A stretch of 64,000 nucleotides of DNA from Martelella sp. HB161492 (GTDB taxonomy: Bacteria; Pseudomonadota; Alphaproteobacteria; Rhizobiales; Rhizobiaceae): assembly GCF_013184775.1 (NCBI RefSeq), contig NZ_JAATVV010000002.1, positions 1-64,000 of the forward strand. Reading direction: 5' to 3'. Below are positions 7,601 to 16,680 of the stretch, piece by piece. The position numbers and the translations under genes were made by a program. The number at the start of each line of letters is the position of its first letter. Position 1 is the first letter of the stretch. The notes beneath the pieces were generated by a model, which did no database searches, had not been told where the DNA came from, and saw only the letters and a program-made list of their open reading frames with translations.

Positions 7601-8692
7601 ATGAATTTTGAGAAATTTCTTCTGGCGCGACCGCTGGGCGGATTGAATGACAGCCTCGTGCAGCTCGAGCTGAGCAGAAGTTATGCGCAGCGTTTCGGAA
7701 GAACGCTCGTCATCGATACCAGCGCAGGCAACCTCAAAGACGCGTTTAGCAATTATTTTGAACCGCTTCCTCACTTTGGCACGGTGCTGAAAACCTATAC
7801 GCCCGACCTTCTTCAGGCGCTCGACCAGATGGACAGCGTCAGACCCGCAGCGGTGGCTCACCGACTTTCAAGTTATGAACTCAAATTCGTCGAGCAGGGT
7901 TATGTGCTGACGGACCTTGAAGAGCCGGTCCAATTTGACATGTCAGCAGACCACGAAGAACAACTTCTGGTTCACGAGCAATGCGGTGGTGGCCGCGACT
8001 CCTTCAATTTCCTGCAGCATGTCTGCTTTCAACCGCTAATAGCAACGGAAATTGTCAGGCGTCTGCTGGCACTCAAGCTTGGCTATGATGCCGTTCATGT
8101 GCGTCACACCGATTACCAGACGGATTATCGGACCTTTCTGAAACGCTTGTCGCCGTCATTGCGGGGCCGTCGCGTGCTGCTGTGCACCGACAGCCCGCAA
8201 GTCCAGGCGGAAGCGCCGGGACTTCTGAAAGGCTGCGCCGATGTGCTGATGCTGAGCGAAGTGCCTGACAATGGCGGGTTGTTCGGCCATCAGCTTGGGC
8301 ATCAGGGCGCTTTCCAGCGCAATCTCGCAGCGCTAACCGATCTTGTGGCAATGGCATGCGCCAAGCGCTTCTATTTCACCAATGTCTCGCTCGGCAATAT
8401 TTCCGGTTTCTCGATGCTGGCGGAAGCCCTCAGGCTCAATCCGACATTGACGTTGAGCCTTCTGCGCAAGGCAGATCCGCAACTGCTCGACGTCTTTCGC
8501 CGTGATCTTGGCAGAGCACAGCGCGCAATCGGCAGCCCGGCTGATGAGTTTCGTCTTTTCATCGCCGACAAGCTGCAATGGCGCTGGAACCGCGCCGCCA
8601 AGCATCTGACCAAGCGATTGCGCAAGAAACAGGTTCTGATCCCTGCATTGCAGCCCATACCGAAATGGGCGTTCTGGCGGCGTCAGGCGTAG
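7601..8692 (+). CDS. NodZ/fucosyltransferase-like glycosyltransferase (putative)
   Basis: About 363 residues from the ATG at 7601. Alternative starts are ATG 7586 and TTG 7565; none has a good ribosome site and the leader is AT-rich. The N-terminus PLGGLNDSLVQLELSRSYAQ, followed by a strand (TLVIDT), resembles the GGxGN nucleotide-binding opening of fucosyltransferase-like GT-B enzymes. Around residue 166 comes HVRHTDYQTDY, then RVLLCTDS, comparable to the HxRxxD and cTDs motifs of NodZ-type alpha-1,6-fucosyltransferases. The donor sugar and acceptor cannot be read from the sequence. The C-terminus is basic (KHLTKRLRKKQ), which might hold the protein at the membrane. It lies 115 bp after the maturase gene and may be a separate unit. 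Confidence 0.55.
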   Translation: MNFEKFLLARPLGGLNDSLVQLELSRSYAQRFGRTLVIDTSAGNLKDAFSNYFEPLPHFGTVLKTYTPDLLQALDQMDSVRPAAVAHRLSSYELKFVEQGYVLTDLEEPVQFDMSADHEEQLLVHEQCGGGRDSFNFLQHVCFQPLIATEIVRRLLALKLGYDAVHVRHTDYQTDYRTFLKRLSPSLRGRRVLLCTDSPQVQAEAPGLLKGCADVLMLSEVPDNGGLFGHQLGHQGAFQRNLAALTDLVAMACAKRFYFTNVSLGNISGFSMLAEALRLNPTLTLSLLRKADPQLLDVFRRDLGRAQRAIGSPADEFRLFIADKLQWRWNRAAKHLTKRLRKKQVLIPALQPIPKWAFWRRQA

Positions 8693-8700
8693 AACTGCAA

Positions 8701-8730
8701 AAGGCCCGAAGCGCTGACGCTTCGGGCCTT
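8701..8730. terminator. Bidirectional terminator
   Basis: A perfect 13-bp stem, AAGGCCCGAAGCG with CGCTTCGGGCCTT, around the loop CTGA, lies between two convergent genes. It can serve the glycosyltransferase-like gene on the plus strand and the transporter operon on the minus strand. Confidence 0.8.
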
Positions 8731-8806
8731 CTTCATTGAGCCTTGTCCGGCAGCTGCGACAGAACGGCTAACGCCTGCCGGCGCCGCGCTCCATCAGCAC
8801 CGGTGA

Positions 8807-9808
8807 TCAGTTGGCTGCAGCACGGGCGGCGTCGAGCCAGCCGTCAACCTGCTCCTGATGTGCCTTGATCCAGGCGGTGGCCTGTGCCTTGACGTCATCG
8901 TCACCATTATTCATGGCAGAATTCTGCGCAAAGATATCCTCAAGCGGGATTGATGCGGCCTGAAGCAGGGCATCAACGGCCGGATTGGCTTCCTTGAACT
9001 TGGTGTTGATCACCGGAACGATATCGTTGGCAACAAAGCCCATCGAGCAGGGATCGGCAACGCAGGTATCAAGGCCCTCAGCCGGAGCCGGCATGTCTAC
9101 GCCGTCCTTCTGCGGGACTTCAATCCACATGACATCCTTGCCGGGCTTGAGCTCGTTCACGGTCCAGTTCGGCGTCCAGGTGTAGAACAGGATATGTTCG
9201 CCGTTCTGATAGGCGGCGATCGCATCAGCCATTGACGCAGAATAGCCCGCCTTGATCGCTTCGATGTCGTCATTGAGATCGAAATCGTTCAGCGTGTCAG
9301 TGATGGTGACTTCGCAGCCCCAGCCGGGCGGGCAGGCAACGAGATCGGCACGGCCGTCGCCGTCGCGGTCAAACGCCTTCTTGACTTCCGGACGCTTGAA
9401 GTCATCCAGCGTCTTGATGCCGAATTCGTCGATGGCGGCCTTGTCGACCAGATAGCCCTGCAGCGCGCCGCCAACGGCGACGGCACCGTCAACTTCGGCA
9501 TAGCCTTCGAATGTCGGCTTGTAGGTTTCATGCAGCGGGAACCAGCCGTTGACCCAAAGGTCGACATCGCCCTGCGAAACAGCCTGATAGAATGCCGATG
9601 CATCGAGTGTCATCGGTCCGCTGACGCTGTAGCCGAGATCTTCAAACATCTGCTTGTAGATTTCAGCCTGGAACCAGCCGGTGTCCCAGGTGGCCTGAGC
9701 CATCTTGATGGTCTTGCCGGCGCCGGGCTGGTCGGCGGCCATGGCCGGAGCCATCGAGGCCAGCGACAATGCAATGGCTGCACCGATCGTGGTGAGTTTG
9801 AGATTCAT
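8807..9808 (-). CDS. proX: Glycine betaine/choline ABC transporter, substrate-binding protein
   Basis: 333 residues from the ATG at 9806-9808, with GGAG eight bases upstream; the frame runs on to 9841, but that would add residues before the signal peptide. The signal peptide ends at AMA-ADQ, giving a periplasmic (not lipid-anchored) protein. Segments such as WDTGWFQAEIYKQMFEDLGY and WVNGWFPLHETYKP are typical of OpuAC/ProX-type quaternary-amine binders, whose Trp residues cage the trimethylammonium group. It binds glycine betaine, proline betaine or choline; which one is not readable. It is the last gene of proV-proW-proX, 348 bp behind proW. Confidence 0.88.
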   Translation of the reverse strand: MNLKLTTIGAAIALSLASMAPAMAADQPGAGKTIKMAQATWDTGWFQAEIYKQMFEDLGYSVSGPMTLDASAFYQAVSQGDVDLWVNGWFPLHETYKPTFEGYAEVDGAVAVGGALQGYLVDKAAIDEFGIKTLDDFKRPEVKKAFDRDGDGRADLVACPPGWGCEVTITDTLNDFDLNDDIEAIKAGYSASMADAIAAYQNGEHILFYTWTPNWTVNELKPGKDVMWIEVPQKDGVDMPAPAEGLDTCVADPCSMGFVANDIVPVINTKFKEANPAVDALLQAASIPLEDIFAQNSAMNNGDDDVKAQATAWIKAHQEQVDGWLDAARAAAN

Positions 9809-9841
9809 GAGTGTCTCTCCGTTTCGTTCGTGTTGCGTCAT

Positions 9842-10156
9842 TGCCGCAGAAAAGGGCGGCAGTGCCTCTAGAGCGGGATCGGAGATCCCTTGGGACGGCA
9901 GTGCCGTCCGGTCTTGCGGCAGGCGAATTCGTGCCTGCCGAAACGGTTCTTCCTTCGGGCCTCTGCGTCATTGAAGACGCCCGAAAGATGCTCGGACATA
10001 TCCAAGCTGCACGCCCCTTGATCCGAAAAACAGTTCGGCCACCGGGGCATTGCGCTAGAGCGCCGTGCGTCCTTTTGGACGCACCAGGACGCTCTATCGT
10101 CTTGAATCAACGCATCGTCCTTTTCGAAAATCGATTCCGATTTTCGAGCCGATGCG
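9842..10156. other. Hairpin-rich spacer between proW and proX
   Basis: No gene is seen here. Dyads are dense: GGACGGCA-G-TGCCGTCC near 9893, CGGCAGGC...GCCTGCCG near 9918, the hairpin at 10058-10094 and the interspersed element at 10111-10160. Stems of this kind inside a transporter operon often give the binding-protein mRNA a different stability from the permease mRNA. Confidence 0.6.
10058..10094. repeat. Two-tier hairpin in proW-proX spacer
   Basis: GTGCGTCC-TTTT-GGACGCAC (10065-10084) forms a perfect 8-bp stem, enclosed by GAGCG (10058-10062) and CGCTC (10090-10094). Confidence 0.65.
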
Positions 10157-10160
10157 CTAG
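10111..10160. repeat. Interspersed palindromic element, copy 1
   Basis: The core CGAAAATCGATTCCGATTTTCG is a dyad flanked by CGCATCG and CGATGCGCTAG. Read on the minus strand it begins CTAGCGCATCGGCTCGAAAA, and its TAG is the stop codon of proW. A second copy lies at 30923-30968. Confidence 0.7.
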
Positions 10161-11068
10161 GCCTCATCCGTCTTCTGGCCGCGCACGAAGGTGGCAAGCG
10201 CCTGCCACAACGTCATGCGGCTGGACGAACCGGGTTCGGCAAAGCCCTGGGTGATGCGGTCGAGCACGATGGCGAGAATGACAATGCCGACACCGCCGGC
10301 CGTTGCACCGCCCACATCCAGCCGGCCCAGGCCGGTATTGACCACCTGGCCAAGTCCACCGGCACCAATCAGCGCCGCAATCACAACCATCGACATGGCC
10401 AGCATCAGGGTCTGGTTCAACCCGGCCATGATGGTGCGCATGGCCAGCGGGATCTGCACTTCAATCAGGGTCTGCGATCCGGTTGCACCAAAGGCTTCCG
10501 CGGCCTCGATCAGATCCTTTCGGACATTGCGAATGCCCAGATTGGTCATGCGGATGATCGGCGGCAGGGCAAAGATGATCGTTGCGATGATGCCAGGCGC
10601 CATGCCAACGCCGAACAGCATGACGATCGGCACCAGATAGACGAAGCTCGGAACGGTCTGCATGATGTCGAGGATCGGCCGGATGATCTTCCAGCCGGTG
10701 TCGCTGCGGGCCACCAGAATGCCGACAGGAACACCGATAATGGTACAGAACAGTACCGAGGTGATGATCATTGCCAGCGTCGTCATCGTATCCGGCCAGA
10801 GCTGGATAAGGTCGACAAACAGAAAGCCAAGCACGGTGATGATGGCCATGGACCGGCCGACGACACGCCAGGCAATCAGCGCGAAGATCACCATTGTCAC
10901 CAGCATCGGCATCCAGTTGAAGAACGAATCGAACGCCGTCAGGACTTCGTTGACCGGAACCTGCAATGCGCGGAAGAACGGTCGGAAATTCGGTACCAGA
11001 AAGCCGCGGACGAAATGGTTGACCCAATCGTCAAAGGGAATGGTAAGGTAGTCGGAAGGATCGAACAT
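10157..11068 (-). CDS. proW: Glycine betaine/choline ABC transporter, permease
   Basis: 303 residues. The hydrophobic segments between about 50 and 280 form an inner-membrane MetI-like permease domain. The EAA-type loop that docks the ATPase is visible around EAAEAFGATGSQTLIEVQIPLA. An N-terminal stretch before the first membrane helix is typical of ProW-type subunits. The start lies 14 bp after proV. The stop codon falls within an interspersed palindromic element, so the last codons may have been set by insertion of that element. Confidence 0.9.
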   Translation of the reverse strand: MFDPSDYLTIPFDDWVNHFVRGFLVPNFRPFFRALQVPVNEVLTAFDSFFNWMPMLVTMVIFALIAWRVVGRSMAIITVLGFLFVDLIQLWPDTMTTLAMIITSVLFCTIIGVPVGILVARSDTGWKIIRPILDIMQTVPSFVYLVPIVMLFGVGMAPGIIATIIFALPPIIRMTNLGIRNVRKDLIEAAEAFGATGSQTLIEVQIPLAMRTIMAGLNQTLMLAMSMVVIAALIGAGGLGQVVNTGLGRLDVGGATAGGVGIVILAIVLDRITQGFAEPGSSSRMTLWQALATFVRGQKTDEA

Positions 11069-11082
11069 ATAAGCTCCTGAGA

Positions 11083-12309
11083 TTACTCGGCAACCTTGCC
11101 AGCGGGGGCTGCGGGTTCGCTGTCCGCGCTCTCCTCTTCGGCAGGGCCGCTTGCGAGCTGCTCGAAAATCTGTTCCTGCGAAACGACGCCGACGAGCTTG
11201 CCGTCCTCATTCGTCACCGCCATGGGAACACCTGTCTGTGCAGCCGCGTAGACTTCATTGAGATAGGCCTCTTCCGCAACCACCGGCGGCTCGGCATGCA
11301 TGATGTCGCGCACGGGCGTGGTTCTGGCGCATTCCATCGCATCAGAGCGGATCAGCAGCCCGACCGGAACACCGGCCCGCACCACATAGGCAAGGTCGCT
11401 CTTCTGGCGGTCCATGACCTTGAGCGCATCGGAAGCCGTCGCATCGGCATTCACCCAGGCAGCGTCCGAGGCGATATCAGACACCTTGAAGACACGCGAG
11501 CGATCGATATCGGCGACGAAGGCGCGCACATAATCGTCTGACGGCTCGGAAACAATTTCCTGCGCGGTACCCACCTGCACGAAAGCGCCATCCTTCATGA
11601 TGGCGATCCTGTCTCCGAGGATCATGGCTTCGTTGAGATCATGGGTGATGAAGATGATGGTCTTTTTCAGTTCGCGCTGCAGGCCGATCAGCTCATCCTG
11701 CATTTCGCGGCGAATGAGCGGGTCGAGCGCCCCGAAGGGTTCGTCCATCAGCAGGATTTCGGGATCATTGGCGAGGCCACGCGCCAGGCCAACACGCTGC
11801 TGCATGCCACCGGATAGCTGGTCGGGAAGGCTGTCGGCATAGGCATCGAGCCCGACCTTGGCGAGAGAGTTCAGCGCCGCCTTGTTCCGATCTTCGCGCG
11901 CTATGCCTTTCAGCTTCAGGCCGAAGGCAACATTCTCCAGAACTGTTTTATGCGGAAACAGCGCAAAGTGCTGGAAAACCATGGTGATTTTCTTCCGCCT
12001 CACATCGCGCAAGGCATCCTTGCTGCACGAGGCGACATCCGTATCGCCAATCAGGATCTTGCCCGAAGTCGGACGGATAAGACCGTTCAGCGTGCGGACG
12101 AGCGTTGATTTTCCGGAGCCGGACAGTCCCATGATGACGAAGATCTCGCCTTCATTGACGTCAAAGCTGACATTGTTGATGCCGACGGTCACGCCGGTTT
12201 CCCGGAAGATCTCTTCCTTGGACTGTCCCTTTGCAAGCCGGGATGCGCCTTCACCCTGCTTGTCGTTGAACAGTTTCGATACGTTCTGAGCACTCAGTTT
12301 AACGTTCAT
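11083..12309 (-). CDS. proV: Glycine betaine/choline ABC transporter, ATP-binding protein
   Basis: 408 residues from the ATG at 12307-12309, with AAAGGA five bases upstream; an ATG at 12315 overlaps that site. Walker A is GLSGSGKST (61-69), the signature is [16 protein letters not shown] and Walker B is [13 protein letters not shown]. The N-terminal [11 protein letters not shown] segment and the C-terminal pair of CBS domains (about 275-390) define the QAT/ProV class, in which CBS domains sense ionic strength and gate transport during osmotic stress. It is the first gene of the operon. Confidence 0.92.
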   Translation of the reverse strand: MNVKLSAQNVSKLFNDKQGEGASRLAKGQSKEEIFRETGVTVGINNVSFDVNEGEIFVIMGLSGSGKSTLVRTLNGLIRPTSGKILIGDTDVASCSKDALRDVRRKKITMVFQHFALFPHKTVLENVAFGLKLKGIAREDRNKAALNSLAKVGLDAYADSLPDQLSGGMQQRVGLARGLANDPEILLMDEPFGALDPLIRREMQDELIGLQRELKKTIIFITHDLNEAMILGDRIAIMKDGAFVQVGTAQEIVSEPSDDYVRAFVADIDRSRVFKVSDIASDAAWVNADATASDALKVMDRQKSDLAYVVRAGVPVGLLIRSDAMECARTTPVRDIMHAEPPVVAEEAYLNEVYAAAQTGVPMAVTNEDGKLVGVVSQEQIFEQLASGPAEEESADSEPAAPAGKVAE

Positions 12310-12776
12310 GCACATCCTTTGCCCGCATTGCCGCGAGACTGCGCGTCAATGACGTGGCCGGTTTGATTGTTGTCGGCGCAAGGTCCCGGAAAGGGCCGGG
12401 ATAACGCACGTAAAACGGAACGGCATTTCTGTAGAAAGCCGACGGGTTTGAAACCCTTTGCAGCGCCAAGGCTTCTGCGCCTGCTGCCATCGGAGACGGC
12501 AAATGCTGCAAACCGTGAGGACCAGATAGCGATCCGTGTCGCAAGATGACGATCGTCAACACGCGTCTAAAGCGACTGCCGCTGTTTAGAATTATGGCGA
12601 AGAAATGTCAAATCGGCGCGGCCGTCATAAAACCGCCCCTTCATGAATCAATGACAAACCAGCCGTTCAAAATCTTTGTGAATAGCGGCAATGACCGGGT
12701 TGCTGCTTTGTGCCTTGAACCCATCATGACGGCGCGCTAGTGGAAGAGCACCAAACTGGATCTCAAAGCGGGTGGA
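12310..12776. promoter_or_regulatory. Divergent intergenic region proV / J-domain gene
   Basis: 467 bp without a convincing gene. Dyads TCCCGG...CCGGGA (12385-12402) and GGGTTT-G-AAACCC (12444-12456) lie on the proV side and could be operator or leader elements for the osmoprotectant transporter. A 64-codon frame at 12546-12740 lacks a ribosome site and family resemblance. Confidence 0.4.
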
Positions 12777-13409
12777 ATGTTGATCGACCCTTATGAAGTA
12801 CTCGGCCTTGATCGCAATGCCGACGAGAAGGCAATTCGCACGGCCTACCGGCGTCTGGCGAAAGAAGCACATCCTGACAGTGGCGGCGATGAAGAACAGT
12901 TCGCCCGGCTGCAGGCATCCTATGACCTGTTGAAGGATCCGGTTCGCCGCAAGATCTTCGACGATACCGGCTTCGACCCGGAACTGTCCGATCCGAAGGA
13001 TCTGAAGGGGCTGATGCTGCTTGAGCCGCTGGTCAACGAGATGATCCTCGATGAGCGCGAACCCGGCAGTTTCGATCCGGTTGCGGCAATGCGCCGCAAA
13101 TTGTCGGACGACATTCTCAAGAACCGGTTCCATATTCTCGAGCTTGAACGCCATCGCACGCGGGTCCGCAAGCATCTCGACCGGCTGGCGCGCAAGAAAA
13201 ACAAGGCCGGGGCCAGTGATGTGCTCGGCTCGATGCTGCGCGCGCGCTCCGAATCGATATCCGATGCCATCCACAGCGCCGAACAGCAGATCGAGTTCAT
13301 CGAGCAGGCCTATGCCATGCTCGAAAGCTATGCCTATGAGCTGGAGAGCGATGACGATCCGGACGACAGCTATTCGCTTGAATCTCCGCCCGGCAAAGCC
13401 GCCGAGTAG
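12777..13409 (+). CDS. J-domain (DnaJ-like) protein
   Basis: 210 residues. Residues 4-65 form a J domain with the invariant H32-P33-D34 in AKEAHPDSGGDEE, the motif that stimulates DnaK ATPase. There is no Gly/Phe-rich linker, zinc finger or DnaJ C-terminal domain. The remainder (70-200) is charged and helical (ERHRTRVRKHLDRLARKKNK), so this is a type III J-protein that probably recruits DnaK to a particular client. It lies 68 bp before the dGTPase-like gene on the same strand. Confidence 0.82.
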   Translation: MLIDPYEVLGLDRNADEKAIRTAYRRLAKEAHPDSGGDEEQFARLQASYDLLKDPVRRKIFDDTGFDPELSDPKDLKGLMLLEPLVNEMILDEREPGSFDPVAAMRRKLSDDILKNRFHILELERHRTRVRKHLDRLARKKNKAGASDVLGSMLRARSESISDAIHSAEQQIEFIEQAYAMLESYAYELESDDDPDDSYSLESPPGKAAE

Positions 13410-13477
13410 CGCCGACAGGGCGCAGGCGCACGGGCAGGGGCTGCAGCGATAATTCACATGAAAGGACGGGGTGAGGG

Positions 13478-14818
13478 ATGACGCAGATGATGGAATGGGA
13501 CCGGCTTCTCGATCTCGGCAGGCTCGGCCATCCGTCCTACCGGCACCAGCCGCACCGGCCAGCCTTCGATCAGGATGCCGACAGGATTTCCTTTTCCGCG
13601 CCTTTTCGGCGTCTGGCCAACAAGACCCAGGTCCATCCGCTCTACGATAATGACCATATCCATCACCGCCTGATCCACAGCGTCGAAACGGCAAGTGTCG
13701 GTCGCTCACTTGGTATTGATGTCGGACACTATCTCGAAGAGCAGAAGCTTATTGCCGAAGGCGGTCGCATGACCCTTGCCGGGGTCGTCCATGCCGCCTG
13801 CCTTGCCCATGACATCGGCAATCCGCCCTTTGGTCATTCGGGCGAGGATGCAATCGGCGCCTGGTTCGCCGAACGGTTTGATTCCGGGCGCGGTCTGTTT
13901 GCCGATCGCCAAGCCGCTTTTGCCGAGGAATTCGAAGCATTCGAAGGCAACGCACAGGGTTTCCGCATCCTCACAAATCTCGAAATGTATCGCGGCGAGG
14001 GCGGCATGCGGCTCACCCATGCCACACTTGCGACCTTCACCAAATATCCGGTGACGGCGCGATCCAGGACGTCGCTCACCGAGCGCTATTGCGGCCTGAA
14101 GAAATTCGGCATTTTCGCAAGCGAAGCGGAAAACTTCGCGAAAGTCGCGGAGCAGACCGGGCTTGTCGCGGAGAGATCGGCCTCCGGTACGCTCTGGTGG
14201 CGGCGCCATCCGCTCGTCTTTCTCGTCGAGGCGGCCGACGACATCTGTTACAACATCCTCGATCTTGAGGATGCCTTCACATCGCGTGATCTCGGCTACC
14301 ACGAAGTGTCGCAGCTTCTGTCGGAGCTGGCCGGGCGCGAGCCGATCGAAGGGAACAGCGAAGCGGAAAATATCGCCTTTCTGCGCGCCACGGCGATAAG
14401 CCAGTCGATCGCGGCCAGCGTCGAGGCATTTCGTGATCACTATGATGCGATCATGACCGGCGCATTTTCCTCCGGCCTCGTCGATGTCTCGCGGCTCGGG
14501 GAGCGTTTCGGCACGATCAAGGACCTCGCAAACGCCCGCATTTTCACCTCGCCGCGCAAAACCGAACTCGAAGTGATGGGCCGCAATGTCGTTCATCAGG
14601 TTCTCGACGGGCTGATGCCGGTCTTGGATGCGCTGGCCGCTGCCGGCTGGGATGCAGAGCAGCTGAAATCCTATCCGCAGCAGCTCGCACGGGCGACCGG
14701 CATCGATCTGCGCAGCGTGACCGATCACTATAGTGCGCTACACGCATTATCGGACTATGTTTCCGGCATGACAGATCGCTATGCGGTCAAGATTGCCCAG
14801 ATGGTGCGCGGCGCATGA
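13478..14818 (+). CDS. dGTP triphosphohydrolase-like HD protein
   Basis: 446 residues, with GAGGG before the ATG. The HD-domain metal ligands are visible: His67 (HHRLIHSVE) and His111-Asp112 (CLAHDIGNPPFGHSG). The family converts dGTP to deoxyguanosine and triphosphate and helps set the dNTP pool; this shorter type (about 440 residues) often acts on several dNTPs. The stop codon overlaps the start of the next gene (ATGA), so translation is coupled. Confidence 0.88.
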   Translation: MTQMMEWDRLLDLGRLGHPSYRHQPHRPAFDQDADRISFSAPFRRLANKTQVHPLYDNDHIHHRLIHSVETASVGRSLGIDVGHYLEEQKLIAEGGRMTLAGVVHAACLAHDIGNPPFGHSGEDAIGAWFAERFDSGRGLFADRQAAFAEEFEAFEGNAQGFRILTNLEMYRGEGGMRLTHATLATFTKYPVTARSRTSLTERYCGLKKFGIFASEAENFAKVAEQTGLVAERSASGTLWWRRHPLVFLVEAADDICYNILDLEDAFTSRDLGYHEVSQLLSELAGREPIEGNSEAENIAFLRATAISQSIAASVEAFRDHYDAIMTGAFSSGLVDVSRLGERFGTIKDLANARIFTSPRKTELEVMGRNVVHQVLDGLMPVLDALAAAGWDAEQLKSYPQQLARATGIDLRSVTDHYSALHALSDYVSGMTDRYAVKIAQMVRGA

Positions 14819-15792
14819 GCGAAAATTCGCATAGGCTTCAGGGAAGGACAGCCTGGCTGCTCACCGATGGCAAGATCGGTGATCGGGTGCAATGCCTCGG
14901 CGTGGCCAATCGTCTTGGCCTTCGCGTCACCGAGAAAACCATCCTTCCGGGCCGGCCCTGGGAATGGTTCATGCCGCGCGGCCCGATCCCTCTGCGACAT
15001 CGCTCGGGCGCAGCAGATAGCCCGATCGCTCCGCCCTTTCCTGATATCGCCATCGCCTCCGGGCGACGGCTGGTGGCCTATCTGCGGGCGATCAGAAAGG
15101 CATCCGGCGGCAGGACCTTCACCGTCTTCCTCAAGGATCCGCGCGTTGCTCCGTCTTTTGCCGATCTGATCTGGGTACCGGCACATGACGGCTTGCGCGG
15201 CGATAATGTCTTCGTCACCGACACGGCGCCCCACCGGCTGACACATGAGGGGCTGAATGAGGCGCTTCAGGCGCAGGTCTGGCCATTCATGCAACAGCCG
15301 GCGCCGCGTCTTGCGCTGATCCTCGGCGATCCGCTGTCGCGCGCGCGCAGCCGGCAATCAGCGCTCTCGGCCTTTCTCGATACGATAAGCGAAGCCTTGC
15401 CGGCCGTTGGCAGTGTCGCCGTGGTGACATCGCGCCGGACGCCGCAAGACCTGGTCGCAGCCATCAGTTCGCTGCTTGAAGAGAAGCCGCACTGGATCTG
15501 GTCAGGCGAGGGGGCGAACCCCTATCCGGCACTGCTGGCGGGGGCGGACTATCTGGCCGTGACCGGCGACAGCCACAATATGGTCGGAGAGGCGCTTTTT
15601 ACCGGCAAGCCGGTTTTCACCATCCGCCCCGAGGGCATTAATCCCAAGCTTGACCGGTTTCTGACCAACATCACGAAAAAAGGGCTCGTTCGCCCGCTTT
15701 CGGGAAAGATCGAACCCTATTCCTATGCGCCTGTCGACGCGACATTGGCAATCGCCGCGAAGATCGAGGAAAGCTTCTCAGAGCGGCGCTGA
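14815..15792 (+). CDS. ELM1-like (DUF1022) protein
   Basis: 325 residues starting at the ATGA overlap with the dGTPase-like gene. The N-terminus WLLTDGKIGDRVQCLGVANRLG and the later segment YLAVTGDSHNMVGEALFTGKPVFTI identify the mitochondrial-fission ELM1/DUF1022 family. The second segment resembles nucleotide-sugar-binding loops of GT-B glycosyltransferases. The bacterial role is unknown. The last 15 bp overlap the 3' end of the convergent oxygenase-like gene. Confidence 0.8.
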   Translation: MSENSHRLQGRTAWLLTDGKIGDRVQCLGVANRLGLRVTEKTILPGRPWEWFMPRGPIPLRHRSGAADSPIAPPFPDIAIASGRRLVAYLRAIRKASGGRTFTVFLKDPRVAPSFADLIWVPAHDGLRGDNVFVTDTAPHRLTHEGLNEALQAQVWPFMQQPAPRLALILGDPLSRARSRQSALSAFLDTISEALPAVGSVAVVTSRRTPQDLVAAISSLLEEKPHWIWSGEGANPYPALLAGADYLAVTGDSHNMVGEALFTGKPVFTIRPEGINPKLDRFLTNITKKGLVRPLSGKIEPYSYAPVDATLAIAAKIEESFSERR

Positions 15793-16482
15793 GGCGCTCG
15801 GATGTGCATTTCCCACCGCGCAGTCAGGGAAAGCGAGCTGCTCGCGGCTACGCCAATCAGCGGTGACATAGTTGACGATCAGCGATTTCCTGACAGCCCG
15901 GATCGGGCGTCGCTCAAAGCCGTGCCATGTGTTGTCGCCCGGAATGAAAACGGTCGCACCATTGGCCACAAACGGCGTTCGTCCGACATGCTGGGTGGCT
16001 GAGGCATAGATATCCGTGCCCAGCGTATCATGCCCCTCATCATCAGACAGACAGACCAGCATCGTGAAGCATTTGACACCGATATCCGTGTGCGGCTCAA
16101 GCCAGAACCCATCGACATCCTGCGTATATTCCAGCCGCAGGTAGGTACCATCCAGTGAGGCTCCGAAACACCGCTCGAGCAGATCCGTCGTCTGCCTTGC
16201 CTGGAAAGCCGCTGCAACCGCACGGCAAACCGCATGGCGCTGAATGTTCTCCTGATCGAGATAATGCCTGCTGTCATTGTGCAGTTCGCGCCGTCCGGAC
16301 AGACCGCTCAAATCACCGACCGGGAATTTCAGCGTCTGCAGTGCTTGAAGGGTCGATCGCGGAAAGATGTCCGTGAGAAACCAGTGCTGATAAGGCCAGG
16401 AATTGACCTTGGCAGAAAGGCAAGCGTCGGAAATCGCCGACGACATGCGATCGTCTTCGAGAAAAGCATCAGATTGTTTCAT
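15778..16482 (-). CDS. 2-oxoglutarate/Fe(II) oxygenase-like protein
   Basis: 234 residues from the ATG at 16480-16482; ATG 16446 is an alternative and the ribosome site is weak in both cases. The double-stranded beta-helix residues are present: His131-x-Asp133 (EPHTDIG), His187 (TWHGF) and Arg198 (VRKSLIVNY), the last expected to bind 2-oxoglutarate. It would hydroxylate or otherwise oxidise an unknown substrate; similar proteins occur in carbohydrate and lipid-modification loci. It lies 198 bp downstream of uvrB on the same strand and overlaps the convergent neighbour by 15 bp at its 3' end. Confidence 0.68.
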   Translation of the reverse strand: MKQSDAFLEDDRMSSAISDACLSAKVNSWPYQHWFLTDIFPRSTLQALQTLKFPVGDLSGLSGRRELHNDSRHYLDQENIQRHAVCRAVAAAFQARQTTDLLERCFGASLDGTYLRLEYTQDVDGFWLEPHTDIGVKCFTMLVCLSDDEGHDTLGTDIYASATQHVGRTPFVANGATVFIPGDNTWHGFERRPIRAVRKSLIVNYVTADWRSREQLAFPDCAVGNAHPSASAPL

Positions 16483-16680
16483 AAATACCGAGTTTGCGTT
16501 GGAGAAACTCCGACGGCGCGTTCCGGCACACGACAATGCATCCCAACGGGCAGTCGCTCCCATCGGTGTCACCAAAGCCGTGAGCCTGCAGCTTCCGCCT
16601 TTTCGGCATTACAAGACATCAAGACGGCGATGGCTGCCAATATTAAGCAAAAATAAAATTGGTAAATATATACAATGGGT

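Noticed and set aside
12546-12740. 64-codon plus-strand frame before the J-domain gene
   Set aside because: No ribosome site, no recognisable domain, and it lies in a promoter region.
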